Assembly (NCBI RefSeq): GCF_022662475.1
Contig: NZ_JAKNQQ010000003.1
Span: forward strand, 124,001-188,000
DNA length: 64,000 nucleotides
Origin: Sphingomonas sp. TREG-RG-20F-R18-01
GTDB taxonomy: Bacteria > Pseudomonadota > Alphaproteobacteria > Sphingomonadales > Sphingomonadaceae
Direction: 5' to 3'
Position numbers and translations under genes: made by a program. The notes under the pieces are model-generated. The model ran no database searches and was not told the DNA's origin. It saw only the letters and a list, made by a program, of their open reading frames with translations. Shown piece after piece: positions 8,543 to 16,281 of this stretch (positions within the stretch are counted from its first letter, which is position 1; the number at the start of each line of letters is the position of its first letter).

Positions 8543-9339
8543 TCGCCGAGCGTTCGCGCGATGGCGGCGAGCGCGAGCGGGCGCATCACGGCATATCCTT
8601 GCGCGGTCGGGTGGACGCCGTCGCTGGCAAGCCCCGGCTTCATCGCGCCTTCGGGCGTCGCCAGGGCGGCGAAGTAATCAACATAGCCGAACCCCTCGGC
8701 CTTGGCATATGCGCGCAGCCAGGCGTTCAGCGCGGCAATCTGTGGCACCGGCTGTTTCGAGGGGCTCCACGGGAAAGCGGCGGCGGGCGGAACCGAGGCA
8801 AGGATCACCTTGATGCCATGGGCGCGGGCAAGCTCCGCCATGCTCGCGATATTGCCTTCGACCGTCTCGATCGTCGCGGCTCCCGTATTGCCCGCGACGT
8901 CGTTGGTGCCCGCCATGATATGTACTGCCTTAGGCTTCAGCGCGATCACGTCGGCGCGGAAGCGCGCGAGCATTTGCGGCGTGGTCTGTCCGCTGATGCC
9001 GCGGTCGACCACGCCCTTGCTGAAGAGCGCCGCGTCCGAATGGATCCAGTTGTCGGTAATCGAGTCGCCCATGAAGACGACCCGGACCGGTGCCCCGCTC
9101 CTGGCAAGCGTCCGGTTGGCAGCGGCGTAGCGGCAGAGCTGCGCGAAATCGCGAGTCATCATGTGAAGCTTCCAGGCCTCCCAGCCGGCACCGGAGGTGG
9201 GATCGGGATGCTGGGGGCAAGGATCAGCGACAATCCCCACCGGATCGGATGCATGAACGTCGCCCGGTACGCTGGTTTGCGCAGAGGCCGTGCTTGCCAG
9301 AGCAATGAACAGTGGCAGCATCCACACGGAACGGGTCAT
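8539..9339 (-). CDS. Secreted SGNH/GDSL-type esterase
   Basis: A lipase/acylhydrolase of 266 residues with a signal peptide ending near ASAQ. SGNH block I is VVFMGDSITDNW (nucleophile Ser), block II is the Gly in RGISGQTT, block III is AGTNDVAGN, and block V is DGVHPTAQGY with catalytic Asp and His. Proteins of this group often deacetylate sugars or polysaccharides. The ATG at 9339 has a strong ribosome site (GAGAGG) about 7 bases upstream, so the longer frame from 9354 is rejected. It is the first gene of a two-gene unit with the fucosidase, overlapping it by GTGA. The pair may process acetylated, fucosylated glycans taken up by the nearby TonB receptor (inference). Confidence 0.88.
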   Translation of the reverse strand: MTRSVWMLPLFIALASTASAQTSVPGDVHASDPVGIVADPCPQHPDPTSGAGWEAWKLHMMTRDFAQLCRYAAANRTLARSGAPVRVVFMGDSITDNWIHSDAALFSKGVVDRGISGQTTPQMLARFRADVIALKPKAVHIMAGTNDVAGNTGAATIETVEGNIASMAELARAHGIKVILASVPPAAAFPWSPSKQPVPQIAALNAWLRAYAKAEGFGYVDYFAALATPEGAMKPGLASDGVHPTAQGYAVMRPLALAAIARTLGE

Positions 9340-9777
9340 TGCAAATCCTCTCAACGCCTTGCCACCCTGTCAATCGCGAGCGCGCCTGCGCAGGGCGACT
9401 CCGGGCCGTAAGGTGCACGCATACAGCGTATCTGCGCATATGAACTACTCCCGTCGGCGCCGCAGCGCGAAAAGGCGTTCCGTCGGGGCGCGTGGGCACG
9501 GATCACCCGTACCGGGCCAAACCCGATGCGTCGTTGGCCGGAGGGAACCCGGCGCGCGCCGCGCTTGGTGGGCGGTGGAGTGGCCCTGCTTGACCAACAG
9601 CCCGAGAACGCGGCTTCCGCAGAGGAGGCGCAAACCGCCCGGCATGCTAAAAGGCAATGCAGTGCCGAGTCGCTCGAAATGGTGCGTATTCAAAGTCCAT
9701 GGGTGCCCATCGCGGTACCCGTGCGGTGGCGTGGTCGTCGCGTCACGAAGCTCAAACGACAATAGCAGGAGGTCATG
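9340..9777. other. 438-base divergent intergenic region (esterase/aldehyde oxidoreductase)
   Basis: No gene is supported on either strand. The region should hold the promoters for both the leftward esterase-fucosidase unit and the rightward molybdenum enzyme. A short symmetric motif (ATAC-AGC-GTAT, about 9421-9431) is visible, but no recognisable promoter hexamers. The ribosome site AGGAGG of the next gene is at 9767-9772. Confidence 0.5.
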
Positions 9778-10284
9778 ATGTCGATCTTTGTGAACGGGAC
9801 GGCCGTCGCCGGGCCGGGCGACCCCCGGGTCTCGCTGCTGGACTTCCTGCGCGAACATCTCGATCTGTCCGGTACCAAAAAGGGGTGCAACCAGGGCGCG
9901 TGCGGCGCCTGTACCGTGCTGGTCGATGGTACGCGGATCCTCTCCTGCCTCGCGCTCGCGGTTCAATACGATGGCCGCGAGATCACCACGATCGAAGGCC
10001 TGTCCGACACGACCGGGCTCCACCCGCTCCAAACCGCATTCATCGAGCATGATGGGTTTCAGTGCGGCTATTGCACGCCGGGACAGATCTGTTCGGCGAT
10101 CGGAATGGCCGCCGAAGCGAAGCGCGGCGTACCGAGCCACGTCACCGTCGATCTCGCCGCGGACGTGACGCTGACGCGCGCGGAGGTGCAGGAGCGGATG
10201 AGCGGGAACTTGTGCCGGTGTGGCGCGCATAACGGGATCATCGAGGCGATCCAGGACGCCTTCGCCACGGAGATGGTGGCATGA
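9778..10284 (+). CDS. paoA: Aldehyde oxidoreductase, [2Fe-2S] subunit (PaoA-like)
   Basis: The small iron-sulfur subunit of a xanthine-dehydrogenase-family molybdoenzyme, 168 residues. The plant-ferredoxin cluster motif is GCNQGACGACTVLVDG plus a further Cys (LSCLA). The second cluster has CGYCTPGQI and NLCRCGAHNGI. It passes electrons from the molybdenum site towards FAD. Two ATGs occur at 9775 and 9778; the second has the better spacing (5) from AGGAGG. An in-frame TAG at 9763 rules out any longer N-terminus. Unlike E. coli PaoA there is therefore no Tat signal, and the complex should stay in the cytoplasm. It overlaps the next gene by ATGA. Confidence 0.9.
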   Translation: MSIFVNGTAVAGPGDPRVSLLDFLREHLDLSGTKKGCNQGACGACTVLVDGTRILSCLALAVQYDGREITTIEGLSDTTGLHPLQTAFIEHDGFQCGYCTPGQICSAIGMAAEAKRGVPSHVTVDLAADVTLTRAEVQERMSGNLCRCGAHNGIIEAIQDAFATEMVA

Positions 10285-11279
10285 CGCCGTTCAGCTATGC
10301 CCGCGCGGGCGACTCCGCAGAAGCCCTCCGGCTCGGTGCGGTTCAGGACGCCGCTTATCTCGGGGGCGGAACCAACCTCGTCGATCTGATGCGCGAGACG
10401 GTGGCGACTCCCACCACGGTCGTCGACGTCACCGGATTTGCCGACACGATCGTTGAAACCGACGGCGGCGGACTGCTGATCGGCGCGGCGGTCCGCAACA
10501 CCGCACTTGCCGAGCACCGCACGGTGCGCACCCGCTATCCGATGCTGTCGCGTGCGATCCTGGCGGGTGCGTCGGCACAGATCCGCAACATGGCGACGGT
10601 CGGCGGCAATTTGCTGCAGCGGACGCGGTGCGCCTATTTTTATGACACCGATGGGTCGCTCTGCAACAAGCGCAGCCCGGGATCGGGATGCGACGCGCGC
10701 GGGGGGTTCAACCGCATCCATGCCATTCTGGGTGCGTCGGACGCCTGTGTGGCAACGCATCCCTCCGATATGTGCGTGGCGCTCGCAGCCCTAGACGCGA
10801 CGGTGCATCTGCAGGGGAATGGAGGCCGCCGGACCTTGCCCTTCACGGAGCTCCACCGCTTGCCCGGCGACACGCCGGAGTTCGACACCGTGCTCGACCA
10901 TGGCGAACTGATCACCGCGATCGAACTCCCGGCGATGCCGTTCGCGGCACGATCGACGTATCGCAAGGTCCGCGACCGCGCGAGTTACGCATTCGCGTTG
11001 ATTTCCGTCGCCGCCGCTCTGGAAATCGAGGGCGATCACATCACCGACGTTCGGCTTGCCTTCGGGGGCGTGGCGCACAAGCCGTGGCGCGCCCTCAAGG
11101 CCGAGACGGCACTGCGCGGCGGTCCCGCCACCGAAGCGGCGTTCCGTGACGCCGCGATCGCCGAATTTGCGGACGCAAAGCCCCTGCGCGACAATGGCTT
11201 CAAGCCCGAACTCGCGACCCGCACCCTAGCCGCCGTCCTCATGGAATTGACGGGCGCCCCCGCCGGAGCAGCAGCATGA
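10281..11279 (+). CDS. paoB: Aldehyde oxidoreductase, FAD-binding subunit (PaoB-like)
   Basis: The medium flavin subunit of the molybdoenzyme, 332 residues. The FAD-binding segments are YLGGGTNLVDLMRE near the start and AQIRNMATVGGNLLQRTRC. It is followed by a cysteine-rich insertion (RCAYFYDTDGSLCNKRSPGS, then GCDAR and DACVATHPSD). In E. coli PaoB/YagS this insertion carries an extra [4Fe-4S] cluster not found in ordinary xanthine dehydrogenases. The start overlaps the paoA stop as ATGA, and its own stop overlaps the next start the same way, so the three subunits are translationally coupled. FAD would be the electron exit, to O2, NAD or a carrier; which one is unknown here. Confidence 0.9.
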   Translation: MTPFSYARAGDSAEALRLGAVQDAAYLGGGTNLVDLMRETVATPTTVVDVTGFADTIVETDGGGLLIGAAVRNTALAEHRTVRTRYPMLSRAILAGASAQIRNMATVGGNLLQRTRCAYFYDTDGSLCNKRSPGSGCDARGGFNRIHAILGASDACVATHPSDMCVALAALDATVHLQGNGGRRTLPFTELHRLPGDTPEFDTVLDHGELITAIELPAMPFAARSTYRKVRDRASYAFALISVAAALEIEGDHITDVRLAFGGVAHKPWRALKAETALRGGPATEAAFRDAAIAEFADAKPLRDNGFKPELATRTLAAVLMELTGAPAGAAA

Positions 11280-13618
11280 GCATCGTCGAAACCGTCAAGG
11301 GCACCGCACAGGGCCTCGTCCAAGGCGCAATGGCCAAGCTGGTCCCGCTCGCGCCCGACAGCTGGATCCCGGGTGGCGTGCCCGATCCGCTGATCGCGCA
11401 TCAGCACGGCAAGATCGGCACTCCCGTCTCGCGCATCGATGGTCCGCTCAAGGTCGGCGGCGGGGCGCGCTTCGCAGCCGAGTTCTCGTTTGACGACATG
11501 GTCTATGCCGCGCTGGCCTATGCGACGATCCCGCGCGGGCGGATCACCGCGATCGACACCGATGCTGCTGCCGCCGCGCCCGGGGTGGTGCTGGTCATGA
11601 CGCACCTCAACGCGCCGCGAATGAACCCACCGGCGGTGTTCGGCGCGTCGCCGACCGCCGTCGGGCCAGCCGACCTGCCGATCATGCAGGACGACCGCAT
11701 TCACTGGAATGGCCAGCCCGTCGCGGTCGTGCTGGCGGAGACCCAGGAACAGGCCGACCACGCCAGGTCGCTCATCCACGTCACCTATGCCCGTGAACCG
11801 TCGACGACGTCGCTCGTCGACGCAAAGGCGAACGGAATCGAGCAGGGGCTCTTCATGGGCCAGCCGTTGCTCAACGAGATCGGCGATGCCGATGCCGCGC
11901 TCGCGTCGGCACCGCACACCGTCGATCACGTCTACCGCACGCCGCGCCACAGCCACAATCCGATCGAGCCCCATGCCGCGACGATCGCCTGGATCGGGGA
12001 CGGGCTGGTCCTGCATGACGCGAGCCAGATGGTGACCGCGCAGGCCAAGACGATCGGCGACGTATTCGATCTCACGATGGAACAGGTGCGCCTGACCTCG
12101 CCGTATGTCGGCGGCGGCTTTGGATGCAAGGGCTTGTGGGATCACCAGATTCTGGGTGCCGCCGCGGCCAAGCTCGCGGGACGGCCGGTCCGCATGACGC
12201 TGTCGCGCGAAGGCGTCTACCGCGTGGTCGGCGGGCGCACGCTGACGGAGCAACGCGTCGCGCTGGGGGCGCAGGCCGACGGCGGGTTCGAGGCGTTGAT
12301 CCACAGCGGCTTGTCCATCATGACGCCGCATAACAACATGCCCGAACCCTTCATTTTGGGGACGCGCGCTGCTTATGCCTGCCCGAACATCAAGCTGCAG
12401 GTGCAGGTGGCCAAGATGAACATGTTGGCCAACACCTTCATGCGGGCACCGGGTGAGTCCGTCGGCACCTTCGCGCTGGAATCGGCGGTGGACGAACTCG
12501 CCGTCGAACTCGGCATGGATCCGATCGCGCTGCGCATTCGCAATGAGCCCGAGCAGGATCCCACCTCCGGATTGCCCTTTTCGTCGCGCCATATCGTCGA
12601 GGCCTGGAAAACGGGGGCGGAACGGTTCGGCTGGGATCAGCGCAGTGCCGTGCCCGGGACCCGCCGCGAGGGGGAATGGCTGATCGGCATGGGCTGTGCG
12701 ACCGGTACCTACCCCTATTACCGGATGCCCGGCGCCGCGGCGCGGATTACCTTGATACGCGACGGCGCTTCCGTGCGTGCGAGGATCGAGGTCGCCGCTG
12801 CGGAAATGGGGATGGGGACGGCTACCACGACGGCGATCGTCGGGGCGGAACGGCTGGGCCTCTCCTTCGACCAGGTCGAGGTCGGTTACGGCGATTCGAC
12901 CATTCCCGGCGCGATCATGGCCGGCGGCTCGCAACAGACCGCGGCGATCGGGGCCGCGGTAATCGCCGCGCACAATGCGCTCGTCGCCGAACTGCTCAAG
13001 CTCGCCGGGAATGATTCGCCGCTCGCCGGCTTGTCCCCGGACGAGGTGGGGAGCGAAGACGGCGGCCTTGCCAAACGCGACGACCGCTCACGACGCGAGA
13101 GCTACGCCTCGATCCTCGAGCGCGCGCAGCGGGACGAACTGGTTGTCAGCAAGGAGGCCTCACCGCCACTGGAGCTGATGCACTGGTCGATGCATTCGCA
13201 TAGCGCGATCTTCTGCGAGGTGCGCGTCAATGCGGTAACCGGCGAAACTCGCGTCAGTCGCATTCTCGGGTCGTTCGACTGCGGCCGGATCCTCAACCCC
13301 AAGACAGCACGCAGCCAGTTTCGCGGCGGCATCATCATGGGGCTCGGCATGGCCCTCATGGAGGAAACCCAGTTCGACGAACGCAATGGCCGGATCATGA
13401 ACCCGAGCCTTGCCGAATATCACGTGCCGGTTCATCTGGACGTGCCTGAGATCGACGTGATCTGGACCGATATCGCCGATCCGCATACCCCGATGGGTGC
13501 GCATGGCATCGGCGAGATCGGCATTACCGGGGTAGCCGCCGCGGTGGCGAACGCGGTCTTCAACGCGACCGGCAAGCGTGTCCGTGACCTGCCGATCACG
13601 CTGGACAAGCTGTTGTAA
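11276..13618 (+). CDS. paoC: Aldehyde oxidoreductase, molybdenum-cofactor subunit (PaoC-like)
   Basis: The large catalytic subunit, 780 residues, which oxidises aldehydes to acids at a molybdopterin-bound Mo. After an N-terminal tail of about 40 residues come GTPVSRIDGPLKVGGGARFA, the cofactor-contacting YVGGGFGCKG and FMRAPGES motifs, and near the C-terminus GAHGIGEIGITGVAAA with the conserved active-site Glu. The overall layout matches the xanthine dehydrogenase family, YagR/PaoC branch. In E. coli the operon has a fourth gene, paoD, for cofactor insertion. None follows here: 13619-14061 is non-coding and a different gene comes next. The natural substrate is not predictable; the E. coli enzyme is broad for aromatic aldehydes. 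Confidence 0.9.
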   Translation: MSIVETVKGTAQGLVQGAMAKLVPLAPDSWIPGGVPDPLIAHQHGKIGTPVSRIDGPLKVGGGARFAAEFSFDDMVYAALAYATIPRGRITAIDTDAAAAAPGVVLVMTHLNAPRMNPPAVFGASPTAVGPADLPIMQDDRIHWNGQPVAVVLAETQEQADHARSLIHVTYAREPSTTSLVDAKANGIEQGLFMGQPLLNEIGDADAALASAPHTVDHVYRTPRHSHNPIEPHAATIAWIGDGLVLHDASQMVTAQAKTIGDVFDLTMEQVRLTSPYVGGGFGCKGLWDHQILGAAAAKLAGRPVRMTLSREGVYRVVGGRTLTEQRVALGAQADGGFEALIHSGLSIMTPHNNMPEPFILGTRAAYACPNIKLQVQVAKMNMLANTFMRAPGESVGTFALESAVDELAVELGMDPIALRIRNEPEQDPTSGLPFSSRHIVEAWKTGAERFGWDQRSAVPGTRREGEWLIGMGCATGTYPYYRMPGAAARITLIRDGASVRARIEVAAAEMGMGTATTTAIVGAERLGLSFDQVEVGYGDSTIPGAIMAGGSQQTAAIGAAVIAAHNALVAELLKLAGNDSPLAGLSPDEVGSEDGGLAKRDDRSRRESYASILERAQRDELVVSKEASPPLELMHWSMHSHSAIFCEVRVNAVTGETRVSRILGSFDCGRILNPKTARSQFRGGIIMGLGMALMEETQFDERNGRIMNPSLAEYHVPVHLDVPEIDVIWTDIADPHTPMGAHGIGEIGITGVAAAVANAVFNATGKRVRDLPITLDKLL

Positions 13619-14061
13619 CGGTCGAACCCATCGCCCCAGACACGGCCGGGCGACGGTTGCGCAGGCGTCTATGTGACGCGAATGGGGGTGACTAGGGACA
13701 CTTGCCCGAGAGCGCCTACTATTTGGTCGGCGGATCGACAAAACCGTCGCCTGAAGAAAAATGGCCAGGGAAGCAGAAGCCCCCAAAAGCTCCTCCCCTT
13801 CAGGGGAGGGGTTGGGGTGGGGCAGTCCAGCAGAGCTGACGCTCGGTAAGATACCCTCAACGCGCAACCCATCCCCGGAAGGGACGGAACGAAGACAGAG
13901 ATACCATGCTGCACCCGGAACGCGTCATGCCCGAGGGCGGACTGTCCAGAGCGCGACCATCAGCGATCGCGCGGCAGACCATGCAGCGGGGTATCCCCTG
14001 ATGATGCGTATCGTGCGTCAAACGCGTGGCATGGCCCGATCGACATGCTACGGACGGCACC
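13619..14061. other. 443-base intergenic region with a REP-like palindrome
   Basis: No gene is supported. It contains the C-rich/G-rich repeat described at 13792-13823. No T-tracted terminator for the molybdoenzyme operon was found, so the palindrome may serve that role. Confidence 0.5.
13792..13823. repeat. REP-like palindromic repeat
   Basis: CCTCCCC-TTCA-GGGGAGG forms a 7-bp hairpin, followed by a G-rich tail (GGTTGGGGTGGGGC). This composition is typical of short interspersed repeats found between genes in sphingomonads and other alphaproteobacteria. No second copy was seen in the window. Confidence 0.55.
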
Positions 14062-14382
14062 ATGTCAAACTCCAGAAGCAATACAGGCACCGTCGAGGTG
14101 GATGGGCTCCAGTACGATTGGGAACTCCAGCGCGAGCCGAAATGGTCGGATAACGACGGTTGGAAAGGGATGGCGATTTCCCTGATCCAGCGCGACGCGC
14201 AGCGCGAGGCCCTGCTGGAATTCCCGCCGCCCAAGCGGCTGTTGAAAGGGCTGCAACGGGGTCGTCTTCAAGTCGATACCGCGACCGTCTCGCGAGGCGT
14301 GCGCGCGGCCTTACTGGCCGGATGGGACCCGCTGTCGCGCGGCAGGCCGATCGTTTTTACCGTAGATGCCGAGGGCGCGTAA
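14062..14382 (+). CDS. Conserved-looking hypothetical protein (106 aa)
   Basis: A small soluble protein that I do not recognise. The start at 14062 gives a polar N-terminus, then a compact domain with VEVDGLQYDWELQREPKW, WKGMAISLIQRD, LLEFPPPKR and a C-terminal ALLAGWDPLSRGRP segment. There is no signal peptide, membrane segment or Cys pair. The frame keeps the codon bias of its neighbours and ends 52 bases before the next gene on the same strand, so the two may be co-transcribed. The ribosome site is weak (CGGACGG). It could be a small regulatory or stress protein; no function is assigned. Confidence 0.6.
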   Translation: MSNSRSNTGTVEVDGLQYDWELQREPKWSDNDGWKGMAISLIQRDAQREALLEFPPPKRLLKGLQRGRLQVDTATVSRGVRAALLAGWDPLSRGRPIVFTVDAEGA

Positions 14383-14434
14383 GGCGTGCATGCCGTGCAA
14401 GCTCTTCATTCTCGGAAGACTTTGAAGGCCCCCG

Positions 14435-15007
14435 ATGCGCTCGGCGCCTGAGACCGACGTCGAAACCACCTTGCTCGGGCCGGTCCTGGCCGATCGGTCT
14501 TGCGGCGATTGCACCGCGTGCTGCACCGTGCTCACGATCGATACGCCCGACTTGAAGAAACCCGCGGGACAGCCCTGTGAAAACCTCTTCGAAGGCGGGT
14601 GCCGCATCCACGCTGAACGCCCGCACATCTGTCGAACATGGTTCTGCGCGTGGCGACGGGTTGCGACCATGCCGGAGGACGCCCGCCCCGATCGGTCCGG
14701 GCTGCTCGTCTCGCTCAATTTCGTGCGTGCGCCGCAGAACTGCTTTGAAGGCGTCTCGATCAACATCCGTGTCCTTGCCGGCAGCGAGGCGATCGAGAAC
14801 GGCATGGCCGCCGTCGTGCTCGACAGCTTGTGCGACCAACTAATCCCGGTCTGGTTCAGCGACGGATCGTCGAAAATGCTGCTGCACCCCGACGATGATG
14901 TCGCACGCCTCGTCCTCTCAGGAGATCCCGCGCCCCCACACCTGGAGGACGAAGTGAGCGCTTGGCGCGAGCGCTACGGCGTCTTCATGCCAACTCACGG
15001 CCGTTGA
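14435..15007 (+). CDS. YkgJ-like cysteine-cluster protein
   Basis: A 190-residue protein with the family signature CGDCTACC near residue 23, followed by CENL, GGCRIHAERPHICRTWFC. This is the Cys-rich arrangement (CxxCxxCC ... C ... C) of the YkgJ / zinc- or iron-chelating domain family. Such proteins bind a metal through conserved cysteines, but their biochemical role is poorly known. The second half has no recognised domain. The ATG at 14435 is preceded by GAAGG at spacing about 8. It follows the hypothetical gene at 14062 in the same direction. Confidence 0.8.
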   Translation: MRSAPETDVETTLLGPVLADRSCGDCTACCTVLTIDTPDLKKPAGQPCENLFEGGCRIHAERPHICRTWFCAWRRVATMPEDARPDRSGLLVSLNFVRAPQNCFEGVSINIRVLAGSEAIENGMAAVVLDSLCDQLIPVWFSDGSSKMLLHPDDDVARLVLSGDPAPPHLEDEVSAWRERYGVFMPTHGR

Positions 15008-15356
15008 GCCTTATGTCGGTCGGCTGACCCGTGACATCCGAACGCACGGGGAGGATGTTGTCTGAGGACTTCGGATATAACGCCGCCGCAGGAGTGCCAT
15101 GCGTGTGGTCGGGCCAGCGCACCCCTCGGCGAGTTGGTACGCTGGCATGTCATCCGTCTGGGTGCGTGCATGACCGCCAGCGCCGGATCGTCGCGGCATC
15201 CGCGAACGGCGATCGTGCGGCAGGGCTGGTTGGGGATACGCTGCAGGCGCTCGATCGCGTTGCGTCTGCAGCGCACGCATTCGGCGCGGCGCACCATTTG
15301 ATCGCGGCGTAACGGCCGCAAAGCTGGTAAGGGCACGCACATGGTGCTGACACGAC
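15008..15356. other. 349-base stretch without a supported gene
   Basis: Short frames on both strands here have atypical composition and no motifs. No promoter, repeat or RNA gene was recognised. It separates the Cys-cluster gene from the DUF155 gene, both on the + strand. Confidence 0.45.
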
Positions 15357-16196
15357 ATGGTTGAAGGCGGATCCCTGCGCACGATCAGCGTCGGCGTGCG
15401 GGAGGTGCTCGGTGCCGCGCTGCCGGGCGAACCCACGCGCGGGGACGTCCGCGCGCTTCTGCTGGGGACGCGTGTCGACACCCGCCATCTGCGCGATTTC
15501 GTCGAACCCGAGACTCTCCACCTGTCCGGCGTCGGAGCGGCATTCGTGTTCCGCTATGGCGTTCTCGTCCTGATCGGGGCGTCCGCCGAAGTGGAACGCC
15601 GCTTCATCGCGCAGCTCTCCGACCACGTGATCGAACCCTTGGCCACGCCGGAAACCGAAACCGCCTGGATCGAGATCCACCCGGACCGCGAAGAGACGGT
15701 CAGCGCGGACGGGCATATCCGGTTGAAGGAAGCGTCGCGCGAACGTCTGTTGCTGACCGCCACCGTCGTCGCCAGAAGCGTGGTGCTGGCGCGGGACGAG
15801 GGGCGGATTGCCGAAGCTTTCGATCGCGTCGAGCCGCTGATCCACGAGCTGCGCGTCCATGGTCGCGCGGTGATGCCGATCCGGCGGGTCATGCGGAGCA
15901 TCGGCGATGTCCTCGCAGCGCAGCACCGCGTCGTCGGTCGCGCGCAGATCGTGGAGAAGCCGGACCTGCTATGGGACCATCCCGAGCTCGACCGCCTCTA
16001 TGGGCGCCTCGAAGCCGAGTTCGAACTGGGTGACCGCGCGCGTGCGATGGAACGCAAGCTCGAGGTCATCGGTGACGCGGCGGAATGGCTGCTCGACCTG
16101 GTGCAGGACAAGCGTTCGCTGAGGCTCGAGCTTGCCGTGATCGGCTTGATTGCCTTCGAGGTCGTCCTCAACATCTACGAGTTATGGCGGCACTGA
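15357..16196 (+). CDS. RMD1/YagE family (DUF155) membrane-anchored protein
   Basis: 279 residues matching the layout of the DUF155 family (yeast Rmd1/Rmd8, human RMND1, bacterial YagE). A mixed alpha/beta N-terminal part contains FVFRYGVLVLIGAS. The central part has the characteristic KPDLLWDHPELDRLYGRLE and then a helical stretch with Arg/Glu-rich coiled-coil character. A single C-terminal membrane segment follows (LAVIGLIAFEVVLNIYELW). This C-terminal anchor is a hallmark of the family. RMND1 supports mitochondrial translation; the bacterial role is not established. The ATG at 15357 is the first good start in the frame, without a clear ribosome site. The gene stands alone. Confidence 0.8.
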   Translation: MVEGGSLRTISVGVREVLGAALPGEPTRGDVRALLLGTRVDTRHLRDFVEPETLHLSGVGAAFVFRYGVLVLIGASAEVERRFIAQLSDHVIEPLATPETETAWIEIHPDREETVSADGHIRLKEASRERLLLTATVVARSVVLARDEGRIAEAFDRVEPLIHELRVHGRAVMPIRRVMRSIGDVLAAQHRVVGRAQIVEKPDLLWDHPELDRLYGRLEAEFELGDRARAMERKLEVIGDAAEWLLDLVQDKRSLRLELAVIGLIAFEVVLNIYELWRH

Positions 16197-16281
16197 AAGG
16201 CGATCAGGCGATCGGCGGCAGATGGAGCCTTGGCACGTGCGCCGTTGGCGACGACGCCCGACTGCAACGATCAGCCCCAGT

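Noticed and set aside
11036..12973. A 645-codon minus-strand frame over the molybdenum subunit
   Set aside because: Antisense to conserved cofactor-binding motifs; shadow of codon bias.
15031..15312. A 93-codon plus-strand frame before the DUF155 gene
   Set aside because: No ribosome site, atypical composition, no recognisable domain.
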